From assembly GCA_964621605.1 (NCBI GenBank), contig CAZUMJ010000010.1, positions 11,619-75,618 on the forward strand: 64,000 nt of DNA, given 5' to 3'. This DNA comes from CAZUMJ01 sp964621605 (GTDB lineage: Bacteria > Actinomycetota > Acidimicrobiia > Acidimicrobiales > Iamiaceae). This document shows, piece after piece, positions 42,693 to 50,906 of the stretch (position 1 is its first letter; every line of letters begins with the position of its first letter). Made by a program: the position numbers and the translations under genes. The notes below the pieces were generated by a model. It saw only the letters and a list, made by a program, of their open reading frames with translations, had not been told where the DNA came from and made no database searches.

Positions 42693-43967
42693 TCAAGAAA
42701 CGTGGGAGGGCGGTGTGTAGGCACCGTCGCGTGCGAGGAACGATCGATGCCAGCGTCGGGGGGTGCACAGCGCGGCGCGGGGCTCGTCCTCGAAGAGCCA
42801 ACGCGCGAAGTTCCGGCGGCCCCAGGCGCTGGCGTCGACGAGTCTGACCGCTGCCTCGACCCCCTTGCGATGACTGAGGGCTCGTCCCAGGAGTGCCGAC
42901 ATGCGGTGGTCGGCCACGAGGTGTGCATCGACGGAGTGGGCGTAGCGAATGCCAGCGTGGAGCGGGTTGCCCGACCCCGAAGCGATCGCCTCGGCAGCGA
43001 GCCGACCGGTGAGCAACGCCTGGCCGATGCCTTCCCCCGTGAGCAGGTCCGGGGCTCCGACCGCATCGCCGACGAACAGCACGCGCCCATCGGCTCGGAT
43101 CGAGCGGTCGATGCGAGCCGGGATCGGCCATGCCTTGCGCGCCGCCTCGGGCTGGGCGTCCGGGCCGAGGTGGGCGCGCACGTGCGTGCGGTCGAGGAGG
43201 GAGTCCCAGGTGGCGGCGAGTGCTGCCCCGTCGAGGCGCTCCCCACGCAGCACGCACAGGCCGATGTTGGCGGTGCCATCTGGGAGTGGGAAGGACCAGG
43301 CGTACCCAGGAAGGAGGTCGGCCTCGAACCACACCGCGAGGGTGTGGGTGCCTGCACCGGTCACGCCCGAGACGTACTGGCGCAGCGCGTGCCACTCGCC
43401 GCGGTAGCCCACTTCGGCGAGGCCGAGCAGGCGGCGAACCGGCGACCACATGCCGTCAGCGGCGACCAGGTGGCGTGCCCGTAGCTGGCCGAGGCCCTCG
43501 ACCTCGCACCGCACGCCGTCGGAGGCCGTCGAGACCGACGTCAGCGCATGGCCCGTCTGCACGTCCACGCCGGCGTCTGCCGCGTGCGCGACGAGGGCGG
43601 CGTCGAGGTCGATGCGTCGGGCCACGACCGCGTAGAGGCCGCGTCCCTGGGGCAGCGTGAGGTCGGTCTGGCGCCCTCGGGTGGAACGCACCTGCACCCG
43701 GTCGACGGGTTGCCAGGAGGTCACGTCAGACGGGCGAAGCCCGAGCATCTCGAGCTCACGGAGGGCTGCGGCGGTGAGGCCATCGCCGCAGCACTTGTCT
43801 CTGGGGAAGGTGGCCTTGTCGATGAGGATGACGCGCATGCCGGCGCGCACCGCATGGATCGCCGCGGACGCGCCCGCTGGGCCAGCGCCCACGACGACGA
43901 CGTCGGCTTCGATCACGGGGAGCGAGGCTACCGGCGGACATGCCCCACCCATGTGGTCGGACCGCAC
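42693..43967 (-). CDS. Geranylgeranyl-reductase-family FAD oxidoreductase
   Basis: The frame gives up to 424 residues. The start may be 43967, the ATG at 43952, or a GTG just before IEADVVVVGAGPAG. The Rossmann motif is VVVVGAGPAGASAAIHA. It is followed by the GGR-family P-x-R-D-K-C-C-G-D-G signature (FPRDKCCGDGLTAAAL). The second FAD motif is RVLFVGDAVGAPDLLTGEGI (~299-318). GGR-type flavoproteins reduce double bonds of isoprenoid chains or act as monooxygenases. It is probably co-transcribed with the nitronate monooxygenase gene. Confidence 0.9.
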   Translation of the reverse strand: MRSDHMGGACPPVASLPVIEADVVVVGAGPAGASAAIHAVRAGMRVILIDKATFPRDKCCGDGLTAAALRELEMLGLRPSDVTSWQPVDRVQVRSTRGRQTDLTLPQGRGLYAVVARRIDLDAALVAHAADAGVDVQTGHALTSVSTASDGVRCEVEGLGQLRARHLVAADGMWSPVRRLLGLAEVGYRGEWHALRQYVSGVTGAGTHTLAVWFEADLLPGYAWSFPLPDGTANIGLCVLRGERLDGAALAATWDSLLDRTHVRAHLGPDAQPEAARKAWPIPARIDRSIRADGRVLFVGDAVGAPDLLTGEGIGQALLTGRLAAEAIASGSGNPLHAGIRYAHSVDAHLVADHRMSALLGRALSHRKGVEAAVRLVDASAWGRRNFARWLFEDEPRAALCTPRRWHRSFLARDGAYTPPSHVS

Positions 43968-44063
43968 GTGTGCAGCGCCGTTCGGCTCCAGGGCGGTCGG
44001 GCCTCGCCGGCGGCGAGCGGACCCGCGTGACGTCGGTGAGACCTGTCTGCGGGAGCGGAGCGG

Positions 44064-45806
44064 TCAGCAGGCCACGCGCTGGCCGGGTTCCGGCGCGGGT
44101 GGTGCGTAGTGAGCGGTGAACGAGTCGGTGGCGGTCGAACCGTCGGAGCGCGTGCGCGTGCGCTGCGTCACGATCGTCTGGCATACCCCATCGGGACCGG
44201 ACGGTGTCACCTTCTGCCCGGTCTGTGCACCCGAGATGCCAGGCGTCGAGAACAGCATCACGGTGACGGTCGTGGGGGTGAGGCGGGTCCAGATCAACAC
44301 GGCGTTGGCCGAGTCGTTCTGCACCACGAGGTCGGGCCCAGGCCAGCCGAGGTTCGCGTCGCGACCGGGCGGGATGCCGGCGATCTGCACCTCGTGTGCG
44401 GTTGCACTCGGGATCGCGAGGCCGCCGAAGAACGCCGCGTTGAAGAGCGCGGTGGCAACCACATCGGTGCCGGCGCCGGGGACCATGGCCAACCCGTCGA
44501 GCGTTGGAACCTGCGCCGGCACGTAGCCACGCTCCGGCGATGGTGGACCGAGCAGCGCGTTGAGGGAGAGGGACTGGTTCGGGCGGAGGATCCGGCCCCG
44601 CAGCATGTCAGCGGCGAGCTCGACGTTCGGTCCGACGCCGGTAGCCGGGTTGAAGCCCACGGTGTAGGCGCGGTCCTGGTGGAAGCCCTCCGCGTCCAGG
44701 ACTGACCCGACGCGGGTGGTGATGCCCAGCTTTCGTGCGTCATCGGTGCGGAACTGCGCCTTCACCGGTATGAGCGGGACGTACGCCACCGGCTGGTGTG
44801 CCCGCAGTGCAGCGAGCACGGCGTCCCCCGTCTTTGCGGCGCAGCACCGCTCGCCGTCTTGTTCGGGCACGATGCTCACCTCGTCTTTCACCACCGTGAA
44901 GGCCGCGTCGACGGGCGCGCGGATCTCGTCGCCGAGCAGGAGGGCGGCCCCTCGTCGCGCCAGGGTGTCGTCGACGACCAGTTCGAGCCCGTCGGGCCCG
45001 GGGCGTGAGGTGATCCACGAACGCAGCGTCGCCTGATCGGCGGTGGCGACCTTGTCGAGCGCACGGAGCTCGAGCGGTGCCGCGACCAATGCGGTGGCCT
45101 GCTTTGCGAGGGCGAGCGCCTCCTCATCCGTGTGACGAGGCTCGATGTCGCGCAGGGTGAGTTTGATGCGGATGGGGAGGTCGCCGTCGGCGGCGGCGCG
45201 CTCGATCTGTCGGGCGACCTCGTCCGGGTCGTAGCCGATGCCGCCGTGGGAGCGGCTGATGCCGAAGCTGGACGGGCTGCCGACCACCGTCGGCTCCTGC
45301 ACCGGCGTCTGTCCGGGGAGCGTTGCGAGCGCGAAGGCGAGGCGATCGAGGTTCACCGTGACGTGCACGGGGGACTGGCGGGTGCGCACGAACGAGGCCG
45401 CCCACAGGAACGGTCTGGCGAGTGGGTTGTCGTCGCGCCCGACCGCACGGGCGTCACGCGCGGTCGCGGCACGGTCGAGGTCTAGGCCGAGGTCTTTGCC
45501 GCGCAGGTGCAGCGTTTGCCTGTCGGTCACGAGCTCGACCGAGGCGTTCCCGTACACCGTGGCAGCACGGTCGATCGCCCCGGTGAGTGCTCCCGGCCCG
45601 CGACGACCGACGTCGACGCCACCGACCGACACGTTGCGGGCGACCCGATCGCCGAGGGTTGCAGCGTCTACTGCCCACCAGGTGGCGGCGCCCAGCAGCA
45701 GGAGGAGGCACACGACGCTGAACCACCCACGCCAGGTGGGGCGGCGGACGCGGTCCCACCAGGAGCGGTGGAAGTCGTCACGCCCGTCGTCGGTCGTCGC
45801 GATCAT
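44064..45806 (-). CDS. VanW-family membrane-anchored envelope protein
   Basis: The protein has 580 residues with the ATG at 45806; a longer frame to 46304 lies antisense to the SDR gene and is rejected. A cytoplasmic basic stretch precedes one membrane helix (GWFSVVCLLLLLGAATWWAV). Two peptidoglycan-binding-4-like repeats follow (ALTGAIDRAATVYGNASVELVTD ... and a second near residue 280). The VanW domain is at ~415-545: ILRPNQSLSLNALLGPPSPERGY, then ATALFNAAFFGGLAI and GIPPGRDANLGW. The usual GGGxxQ motif reads GAGTDVV. It is likely an extracytoplasmic cell-wall protein. It is divergent from the SDR gene, with 84 bases between starts. Confidence 0.9.
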   Translation of the reverse strand: MIATTDDGRDDFHRSWWDRVRRPTWRGWFSVVCLLLLLGAATWWAVDAATLGDRVARNVSVGGVDVGRRGPGALTGAIDRAATVYGNASVELVTDRQTLHLRGKDLGLDLDRAATARDARAVGRDDNPLARPFLWAASFVRTRQSPVHVTVNLDRLAFALATLPGQTPVQEPTVVGSPSSFGISRSHGGIGYDPDEVARQIERAAADGDLPIRIKLTLRDIEPRHTDEEALALAKQATALVAAPLELRALDKVATADQATLRSWITSRPGPDGLELVVDDTLARRGAALLLGDEIRAPVDAAFTVVKDEVSIVPEQDGERCCAAKTGDAVLAALRAHQPVAYVPLIPVKAQFRTDDARKLGITTRVGSVLDAEGFHQDRAYTVGFNPATGVGPNVELAADMLRGRILRPNQSLSLNALLGPPSPERGYVPAQVPTLDGLAMVPGAGTDVVATALFNAAFFGGLAIPSATAHEVQIAGIPPGRDANLGWPGPDLVVQNDSANAVLIWTRLTPTTVTVMLFSTPGISGAQTGQKVTPSGPDGVCQTIVTQRTRTRSDGSTATDSFTAHYAPPAPEPGQRVAC

Positions 45807-45890
45807 GGCCCCAGAGCTTCCCACGCCTGGCACAATGGCCGGTGCCGTCGGCGGGGGACGCCGACAGATGCCGACAACGGGGGACAAAAC

Positions 45891-46796
45891 GTGGCACGAC
45901 TCTGTGAGGGACGCGTCTGCATCGTGACCGGTGCAGGGCGAGGAATCGGACGTGAGCACGCGCTGATGCTCGCCGCGCACGGCGCGAAGGTCGTCGTCAA
46001 CGACGTCGGTGGCTCGATGGATGGCGAAGGCCACAACGAGGGCCCCGCACACGACGTCGTGGCGGAGATCGTGGCAGCCGGCGGGGAAGCGGTGGTGAAC
46101 GGTGACGACATCTCCGACTGGGACGGTGCAGGTCGCCTCGTCGCACAGGCGGTCGACACCTTCGGCGACCTCCACGTGCTCGTGAACAACGCGGGCATCC
46201 TGCGCGACCGCATGCTCGTGAACATGACGGAGGCCGAATGGGACGCGGTCATCAAGGTGCACCTGAAGGGCACCTTCGCACCGACGCACTTCGCGGCGAA
46301 CCACTGGCGGGAGCGCTCCAAGGAGGGCGCAACAGTCGATGCCCGCGTCATCAACACGTCGTCTCCCTCGGGCATCTACGGCAACGTCGGCCAGACGAAC
46401 TACGGCGCCGCCAAGGCTGGCATCGCTGCGTTCACGATCATCTCTGCGATGGAGCTCGCTCGCTACGGGGTGACGGTCAACGCGATCGCGCCCGCGGCCC
46501 TCACCCGCATGACGGAGAACCTAGGGATGGGCCAAGCCGACGAGGCCACCAAGGAGCGCCTGTCGCCGCGGTGGATCGCACCGATCATCACCTGGCTCGC
46601 CTCTGAAGAGAGCCGTGACGTGACGGGGCGCGTGTTCGACGTGACAGGCATGGCGCTGTCGGTTTCGGAAGGTTGGCACCGTGGGCCGACCGCGACGCCC
46701 ACCGATGACCCCGAAGCACTCGGTCCGATCGTCGCGGACCTGGTGGCGCGTGCACGCCCCAACGCGGACATGTCCGGCAACGACCGCAAGGCTTGA
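45891..46796 (+). CDS. SDR-family 3-hydroxyacyl-CoA dehydrogenase (MFE-2 type)
   Basis: The protein has 301 residues. The GTG at 45891 follows GGGGGAC and gives MARLCEGRVCIVTGAGRGIGREHA. The cofactor motif TGAGRGIG is at ~13-20, NNAG at ~98, and the catalytic YxxxK in NYGAAKAGIAAF at ~168-172. The NDVGGSMDGEGHNEGPAHDVV segment is typical of the dehydrogenase domain of peroxisomal multifunctional enzyme 2. The downstream MaoC-type hydratase starts 11 bases after the stop, so the pair probably performs hydration and oxidation of enoyl-CoAs in beta-oxidation. Confidence 0.92.
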   Translation: MARLCEGRVCIVTGAGRGIGREHALMLAAHGAKVVVNDVGGSMDGEGHNEGPAHDVVAEIVAAGGEAVVNGDDISDWDGAGRLVAQAVDTFGDLHVLVNNAGILRDRMLVNMTEAEWDAVIKVHLKGTFAPTHFAANHWRERSKEGATVDARVINTSSPSGIYGNVGQTNYGAAKAGIAAFTIISAMELARYGVTVNAIAPAALTRMTENLGMGQADEATKERLSPRWIAPIITWLASEESRDVTGRVFDVTGMALSVSEGWHRGPTATPTDDPEALGPIVADLVARARPNADMSGNDRKA

Positions 46797-46806
46797 GGAG
46801 GAACCC

Positions 46807-47655
46807 GTGCCGATCAACCCAGATGCAGTCGGGACACGAGGTGAGCCCCACGAGCATTCGTGGGATTCCCGTGACGCGTTGCTCTACGCGCTCGGCGTGG
46901 GCGCCGGGCTCGACGAGCTGTCGTTCACGACAGAGAACACGAACGGTGTGACGCAGCAGGTGCTCCCGACGATGGGTGTGGTGCTCGGCGTCGGCGGCCA
47001 CGGTGCCTTGGCGAACGTCGGCTCTTTCAACCCGATCATGCTCGTGCACGGTGCTCAGGCGATCGAGGTGCGTGCTCCGATCCCGGTGGCGGGCACCGTG
47101 TCGACGGTCGGCGAGCTGACCGCCATCTGGGACAAGGGATCGGGTGCGGTCCTCGAGATCACGTCGGTGTCGACCCTCGCCGGCGAGTCGAACCCGTTGT
47201 TCTCGCAGGTCTCGCAGCTCTTCCTGCGCGGCGAGGGCGGATGGGGTGGCGACCGTGGCCCGTCCGGCGTGCGCAACGAAGCCCCCGACCGAGCTCCCGA
47301 CCACGAGGTCACCTACTCCACGCGAGCCGACCAGGCGTTGCTGTATCGACTCTCAGGCGACCGCAACCCCCTGCACTCCGACCCGGCGTTCGCCAAGATG
47401 GCAGGGTTCGACCGTCCGATCCTGCACGGTTTGTGCACCTACGGGTTCACGGGCCGGGCGCTCTTGCATGCGCTGTGCGACGGTGACCCGGAAGCGTTCG
47501 TGTCCATGGATGCACGCTTCTCGTCGCCGGTCTTCCCCGGTGAGGCGCTGACGGTGCGGATGTGGCGCACCGACGACGGGCAGGCCGTCTTCCGGACGCA
47601 TGGCGGAGACGACCGTGTGGTCCTCGACGCCGGGTTGGCAACCTTCCGAACCTGA
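46807..47655 (+). CDS. MaoC-type enoyl-CoA hydratase (hydratase 2)
   Basis: The protein has 282 residues, a double hot-dog length. The GTG at 46807 has a strong GAGGAGGA ribosome site that overlaps the SDR stop. The hydratase-2 motif YRLSGDRNPLHSDPAFAKMA (~183-202) provides the catalytic Asp/His pair, followed by GFDRPILHGLCTYGFTGRAL. An (R)-specific hydration of trans-2-enoyl-CoA is expected. It forms, with the preceding SDR, a split version of the MFE-2 enzyme. Confidence 0.93.
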   Translation: MPINPDAVGTRGEPHEHSWDSRDALLYALGVGAGLDELSFTTENTNGVTQQVLPTMGVVLGVGGHGALANVGSFNPIMLVHGAQAIEVRAPIPVAGTVSTVGELTAIWDKGSGAVLEITSVSTLAGESNPLFSQVSQLFLRGEGGWGGDRGPSGVRNEAPDRAPDHEVTYSTRADQALLYRLSGDRNPLHSDPAFAKMAGFDRPILHGLCTYGFTGRALLHALCDGDPEAFVSMDARFSSPVFPGEALTVRMWRTDDGQAVFRTHGGDDRVVLDAGLATFRT

Positions 47656-47683
47656 GTGGGCGCGTGGCCGGCGGCCGGCTCCT

Positions 47684-47711
47684 CGCTCGGCTGCTTCCCG
47701 GAGCCCGAGCG
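47684..47711. terminator. Inverted repeat between convergent genes
   Basis: CGCTCGG (47684-47690) and CCGAGCG (47705-47711) are exact complements with a 14-base loop, in the 99-base gap between the MaoC gene (+) and the amidohydrolase gene (-). It is a possible bidirectional terminator, with no U-tract. Confidence 0.35.
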
Positions 47712-47754
47712 GGTGATGGCGACGCGCTTGGCGCCACAGATGTGGTGCCGCGGC

Positions 47755-48972
47755 TTACGCGGGGCGTCTCTGGTTGAGGGACCGCACGTTGTCGTAGGTG
47801 ACGGCCCGTACCGTCGCAGCGTCGAGGCCGGTGAGCTCGTCGAGGTAGTCGAGGGGTGCGGGCATGCCTTCGATGTGCGGCCAGTCGGAGCCGAACAGCA
47901 CCCGGTCGGCACCCATGAGGTCGAGTACCTCGTGGACGTCGTCTTCCCAGAACGGGTTGATCCAGATGTGTCGGCGGAACGTCTCGACCGGGTCTTCCGG
48001 GAACCAGCCGGCCATCTTGTGGCTGAGCGCGTCGAGCCGATGGAACAACCCGCGGAGAAAGCCTGAGCCGTTCTCGACAGACGCGATCCGCAGGTTCGGG
48101 AACCGGTGGAAGAGCTGATCGGTGACGAGGCAGGCGAGGAAGTCCTCGATGGGGCGCTCCATCTGCAACAGACGGATCGGCTGGGGGATGCCCGCCTTGA
48201 AGTTGCTCGTGAAACCGTCGTCCGCGTAGCCGTTCGCCGAGTAGCCGCTGTCGCCCGCATGGACGACCACGGTGATGCCGGCCTCGTTCACGCGCGCCCA
48301 GAAGCCGTCGAACATGGGGTCAGACGGTGGGCGACGACCGTGGATCGTGGTCGGCGCGGCAGGGCGGAACACGATCGTGCGCGCCCCGTGGTCGAGTGCC
48401 CACTCGAGCTCGGAAATCGCCCAGTCGACGTCGGCAAGGGTCAGGTACGGCGCCGCGAAGATGCGTTCGTCGGATGCGAACCCCCAGTCGTCGAGCACCC
48501 ACCGGTTGAAGGCACGGAACAGCACGGTGACTGCCTCGGGATCGTGCGCGAGGAGGGCCTCGTAGACCATGGCAAGGGTCGGGAAGAGCCAGATCGCCTC
48601 GAGCCCGTGCTGGTCGAGCTGCGCGACCCGTGCGGCTCGGTCGCGGTACGCGGGGCGAATCGGCTCACGGGCCTTGAGGAGCTCGATCGGGTCGTCTCCG
48701 TTGGGGTTGCCGCGGAAGTAGTCGTGCAACACCCCGGGCTGCGCGACCGGGTCGAAGGTGGGGTTCACGACGGCACGGCTGACGGTGCCACCGACGACGT
48801 GGTACTTGCGCCCGTCAATGTCGGCCCACTGGATCGTGCGTGGCCCCCACGCCGGGTCGAGGTGCCGGGTGAACGCGTCGAGCGCCTCGTAGTAGTGGTT
48901 GTCGGCGTCGAACACCGGGTGGGGAAGCGGGTCGGGCGTGGCGCCAGAGGTTGGCTGAGCGGTGACGGTCAC
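47755..48972 (-). CDS. Amidohydrolase-2 (ACMSD-like) family protein
   Basis: The protein has 405 residues with a GTG start at 48972. The family pattern is FDADNHYYEALDAFTRHLD at ~19-38, then HAGDSGY (~241), FPNLRIASVENGSGFL (~300) and LFGSDWPHIEG (~363), the late metal-site Asp. These enzymes are metal-dependent hydrolases or decarboxylases, common in actinobacterial aromatic and steroid degradation. The upstream 140 bases carry a 23-bp tandem repeat. Confidence 0.9.
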   Translation of the reverse strand: MTVTAQPTSGATPDPLPHPVFDADNHYYEALDAFTRHLDPAWGPRTIQWADIDGRKYHVVGGTVSRAVVNPTFDPVAQPGVLHDYFRGNPNGDDPIELLKAREPIRPAYRDRAARVAQLDQHGLEAIWLFPTLAMVYEALLAHDPEAVTVLFRAFNRWVLDDWGFASDERIFAAPYLTLADVDWAISELEWALDHGARTIVFRPAAPTTIHGRRPPSDPMFDGFWARVNEAGITVVVHAGDSGYSANGYADDGFTSNFKAGIPQPIRLLQMERPIEDFLACLVTDQLFHRFPNLRIASVENGSGFLRGLFHRLDALSHKMAGWFPEDPVETFRRHIWINPFWEDDVHEVLDLMGADRVLFGSDWPHIEGMPAPLDYLDELTGLDAATVRAVTYDNVRSLNQRRPA

Positions 48973-49015
48973 GCCTCAAATGTAGGGCGGCACAGGAGCG
49001 TGCCGATGGGCGCGG

Positions 49016-49104
49016 GCGCCGTGGTGCGTCCGTGCGTGAGCGCCGTGTGCGTCCGTGCGCGAGCGCCGTGTGCGTCCGTGCGCGAGCGCCGTGTGCGTCC
49101 GTGC
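49016..49104. repeat. 23-bp tandem repeat array between two minus-strand genes
   Basis: Two perfect 23-bp units (49040-49062 and 49063-49085) begin GCGCCGTGTGCGTCCG. A 19-base partial unit (49086-49104) follows, and a degenerate 24-base copy precedes (49016-49039). The array sits just upstream of the amidohydrolase start and directly downstream of the transporter binding-protein stop (49113). There are no unique spacers, so it is not a CRISPR array. Confidence 0.85.
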
Positions 49105-49112
49105 CGCTCGGC

Positions 49113-50906
49113 TCAGCCGCCCGCGGCGGGAGACCCTGGCCACGCCGGGTACGACGGTGGCGTGCTGTCCTTCGGGAGCTTGTCGAACAGCGTGACGGCC
49201 CCCTTCGGGTTGAACAGCACGCTGTCGCCGACCTGCGGCGGCTTGGAGCCGAGGAGGTAGCGCTTGCCGCCGTCGACGTAGGCCCACATGCCGGTGCCGG
49301 GCTTGTCCTGCTCGTCGGGGCCGGACACGCTCTTGTCCCACCAGACGACGGTGAAGTCATCTGGTCCGACGTAGTCGGCGTTCGGGAACAGCCCGTGGAA
49401 GCCGAAGCTGATACGCGGGTCGGCCGGGTCGGCCGGGTCGCCGCCCGAGGGCGGATACCGGAACATGCCGCCGGCGTAGGTCTCGGGGGTGAGGTCGGGC
49501 CCGGCCATGTGCAGCCCGATGTAGAGCTCCTGGAGCATCGGGCCGAGGAACTGCTGGCTGCGCTTGGCGACCGGGTCGGTGCCGAAGAACCACTTGTAGA
49601 CCCGCCACGGGTCGGAGAGCTGTGGCTTGCCCCGAGCCGGGAGAGATGAGACACCGAACGCGTGCGCCCACTGCGTGGGGTCGAAAAGCCGCGCCGCTGC
49701 GGTCGTGTCGGTGAAGACGGTGCCGGTGATGACCCACTCGGGTGCGTAGTTCTGCTTCGTGGCCTGCTGCGTCAGGTACATCGGCATGAGTGGATCGCCG
49801 AGGAACACCACGGTGGTGACCCCCGCGTCTTTGAGCTTGCCGACGATCGTCTGCGCCTGCGAGTTCAACGTGTTGGTGTCGAGCAGGTAGGTGAGGATGA
49901 TCGTCGCGTTGTACCCGAGCTTCTTGTAGTGCGCCAGGGTGGTGTCGCGGACGGCGTTGAACACCGGTGGGCTCTGCTCGTAGTACACGACGCCGATCGA
50001 CCGCGTCTTGCTGCGCATGGCCGGATCGCCTGCGAAGCGTGCCGGGCGGTTCCAGAGATTCGCTGCACCGAAGTCGAACGCGCTGCGCACGAACTGCTCG
50101 GGGGTGGGGAAGGTGCCCCACATGTAGGGGGCGTTCTTCTGGAACGCAGCATCGGGCACGGCTGCCCCGCAGGCGATGCACAGCACGTGCCGCGCGGCGA
50201 GCTCGTCCGCGTATGCCGATGTCTGCGACGGCCCGCCGATCGAGGCGAACGCCTTCAGGTCGGTGGCCACCTTGATGGCGTCCGCACGTGCTGCGGTGGG
50301 GTCGGTGCCGTTGCCGGTGCCCTGGTAGATCGTGAGCTTCACCTTGCGGCCGTACAGCTCGTAGAGCTGGTTGTCCATCTCGATGACCTTCTGGACCTGC
50401 TTGGCCATGGTCGCGGGGTCGTCGAGCACGCCGAGCGCCGATGCCGTCGAGTAGAGGTCCTGCGCGCTGGCCTGGTAGTAGACGACGTTGATCGTGTCGG
50501 CCGTGACCCCCGGGGACGTCGCGCCGCCGTTGTCGGCGTGCACCTTGCCGCCCATGTCCTTCCAGGGCTTGTCGCCACCCCACTTCGGGGTGCAAGGCGG
50601 CGCGTAGACCGACGGGATCTTGAGGCGACCCGTCTTCGTGTCGCACTCCGCACCCCAGTCGTAGGAATCGGCCGTGCCCGCCTTTGCTGCTTCGGCGTAG
50701 GTGATGGGCAGCACGGGATTCGTCTGCCAGCCCTTCGCGACGTCCTGCGCGGTGCCCTTGCCGGTGCTTGCGGTCGCCGTTCCGTCAGGGCCGTGCCCCT
50801 TGACCGTGGCGGCGATGCCGACCCCGAAGAGCAGGACGACCACCAACACGAGCGGACCCCACTGGCGGGCTGGGGTGATGCGGGGAACTCCGTCGGCGGG
50901 GTTCAT
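49113..50906 (-). CDS. Membrane-anchored ABC-type substrate-binding protein (LivK-like, large)
   Basis: The protein has 597 residues; typical LivK-like proteins have ~380-450. The ATG at 50906 overlaps the transporter stop (ATGA). A single N-terminal helix (WGPLVLVVVLLFGVGIAATV) without a lipobox suggests a membrane-tethered protein. The periplasmic-binding fold follows: GVTADTINVVYYQASAQDL, QVQKVIEMDNQLYELYGRKVKLTIYQGTGN, FASIGGPSQTSAYADELAARHVLCIACG. A Cys-bearing segment after the anchor (DWGAECDTKTGRLKIPSVYAPPC) precedes the binding domain. Its coupling to the fused permease/ATPase gene indicates one transport system. The ligand is unknown. Confidence 0.88.
   Translation of the reverse strand: MNPADGVPRITPARQWGPLVLVVVLLFGVGIAATVKGHGPDGTATASTGKGTAQDVAKGWQTNPVLPITYAEAAKAGTADSYDWGAECDTKTGRLKIPSVYAPPCTPKWGGDKPWKDMGGKVHADNGGATSPGVTADTINVVYYQASAQDLYSTASALGVLDDPATMAKQVQKVIEMDNQLYELYGRKVKLTIYQGTGNGTDPTAARADAIKVATDLKAFASIGGPSQTSAYADELAARHVLCIACGAAVPDAAFQKNAPYMWGTFPTPEQFVRSAFDFGAANLWNRPARFAGDPAMRSKTRSIGVVYYEQSPPVFNAVRDTTLAHYKKLGYNATIILTYLLDTNTLNSQAQTIVGKLKDAGVTTVVFLGDPLMPMYLTQQATKQNYAPEWVITGTVFTDTTAAARLFDPTQWAHAFGVSSLPARGKPQLSDPWRVYKWFFGTDPVAKRSQQFLGPMLQELYIGLHMAGPDLTPETYAGGMFRYPPSGGDPADPADPRISFGFHGLFPNADYVGPDDFTVVWWDKSVSGPDEQDKPGTGMWAYVDGGKRYLLGSKPPQVGDSVLFNPKGAVTLFDKLPKDSTPPSYPAWPGSPAAGG

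Noticed and set aside
45807..46304. N-terminal extension of the VanW protein
   Set aside because: It runs antisense through the SDR gene; the ATG at 45806 is followed by a normal cytoplasmic stretch and membrane anchor.
49016..49104. CRISPR-like short repeat array
   Set aside because: Units are directly tandem without unique spacers, and no cas genes are in the window.
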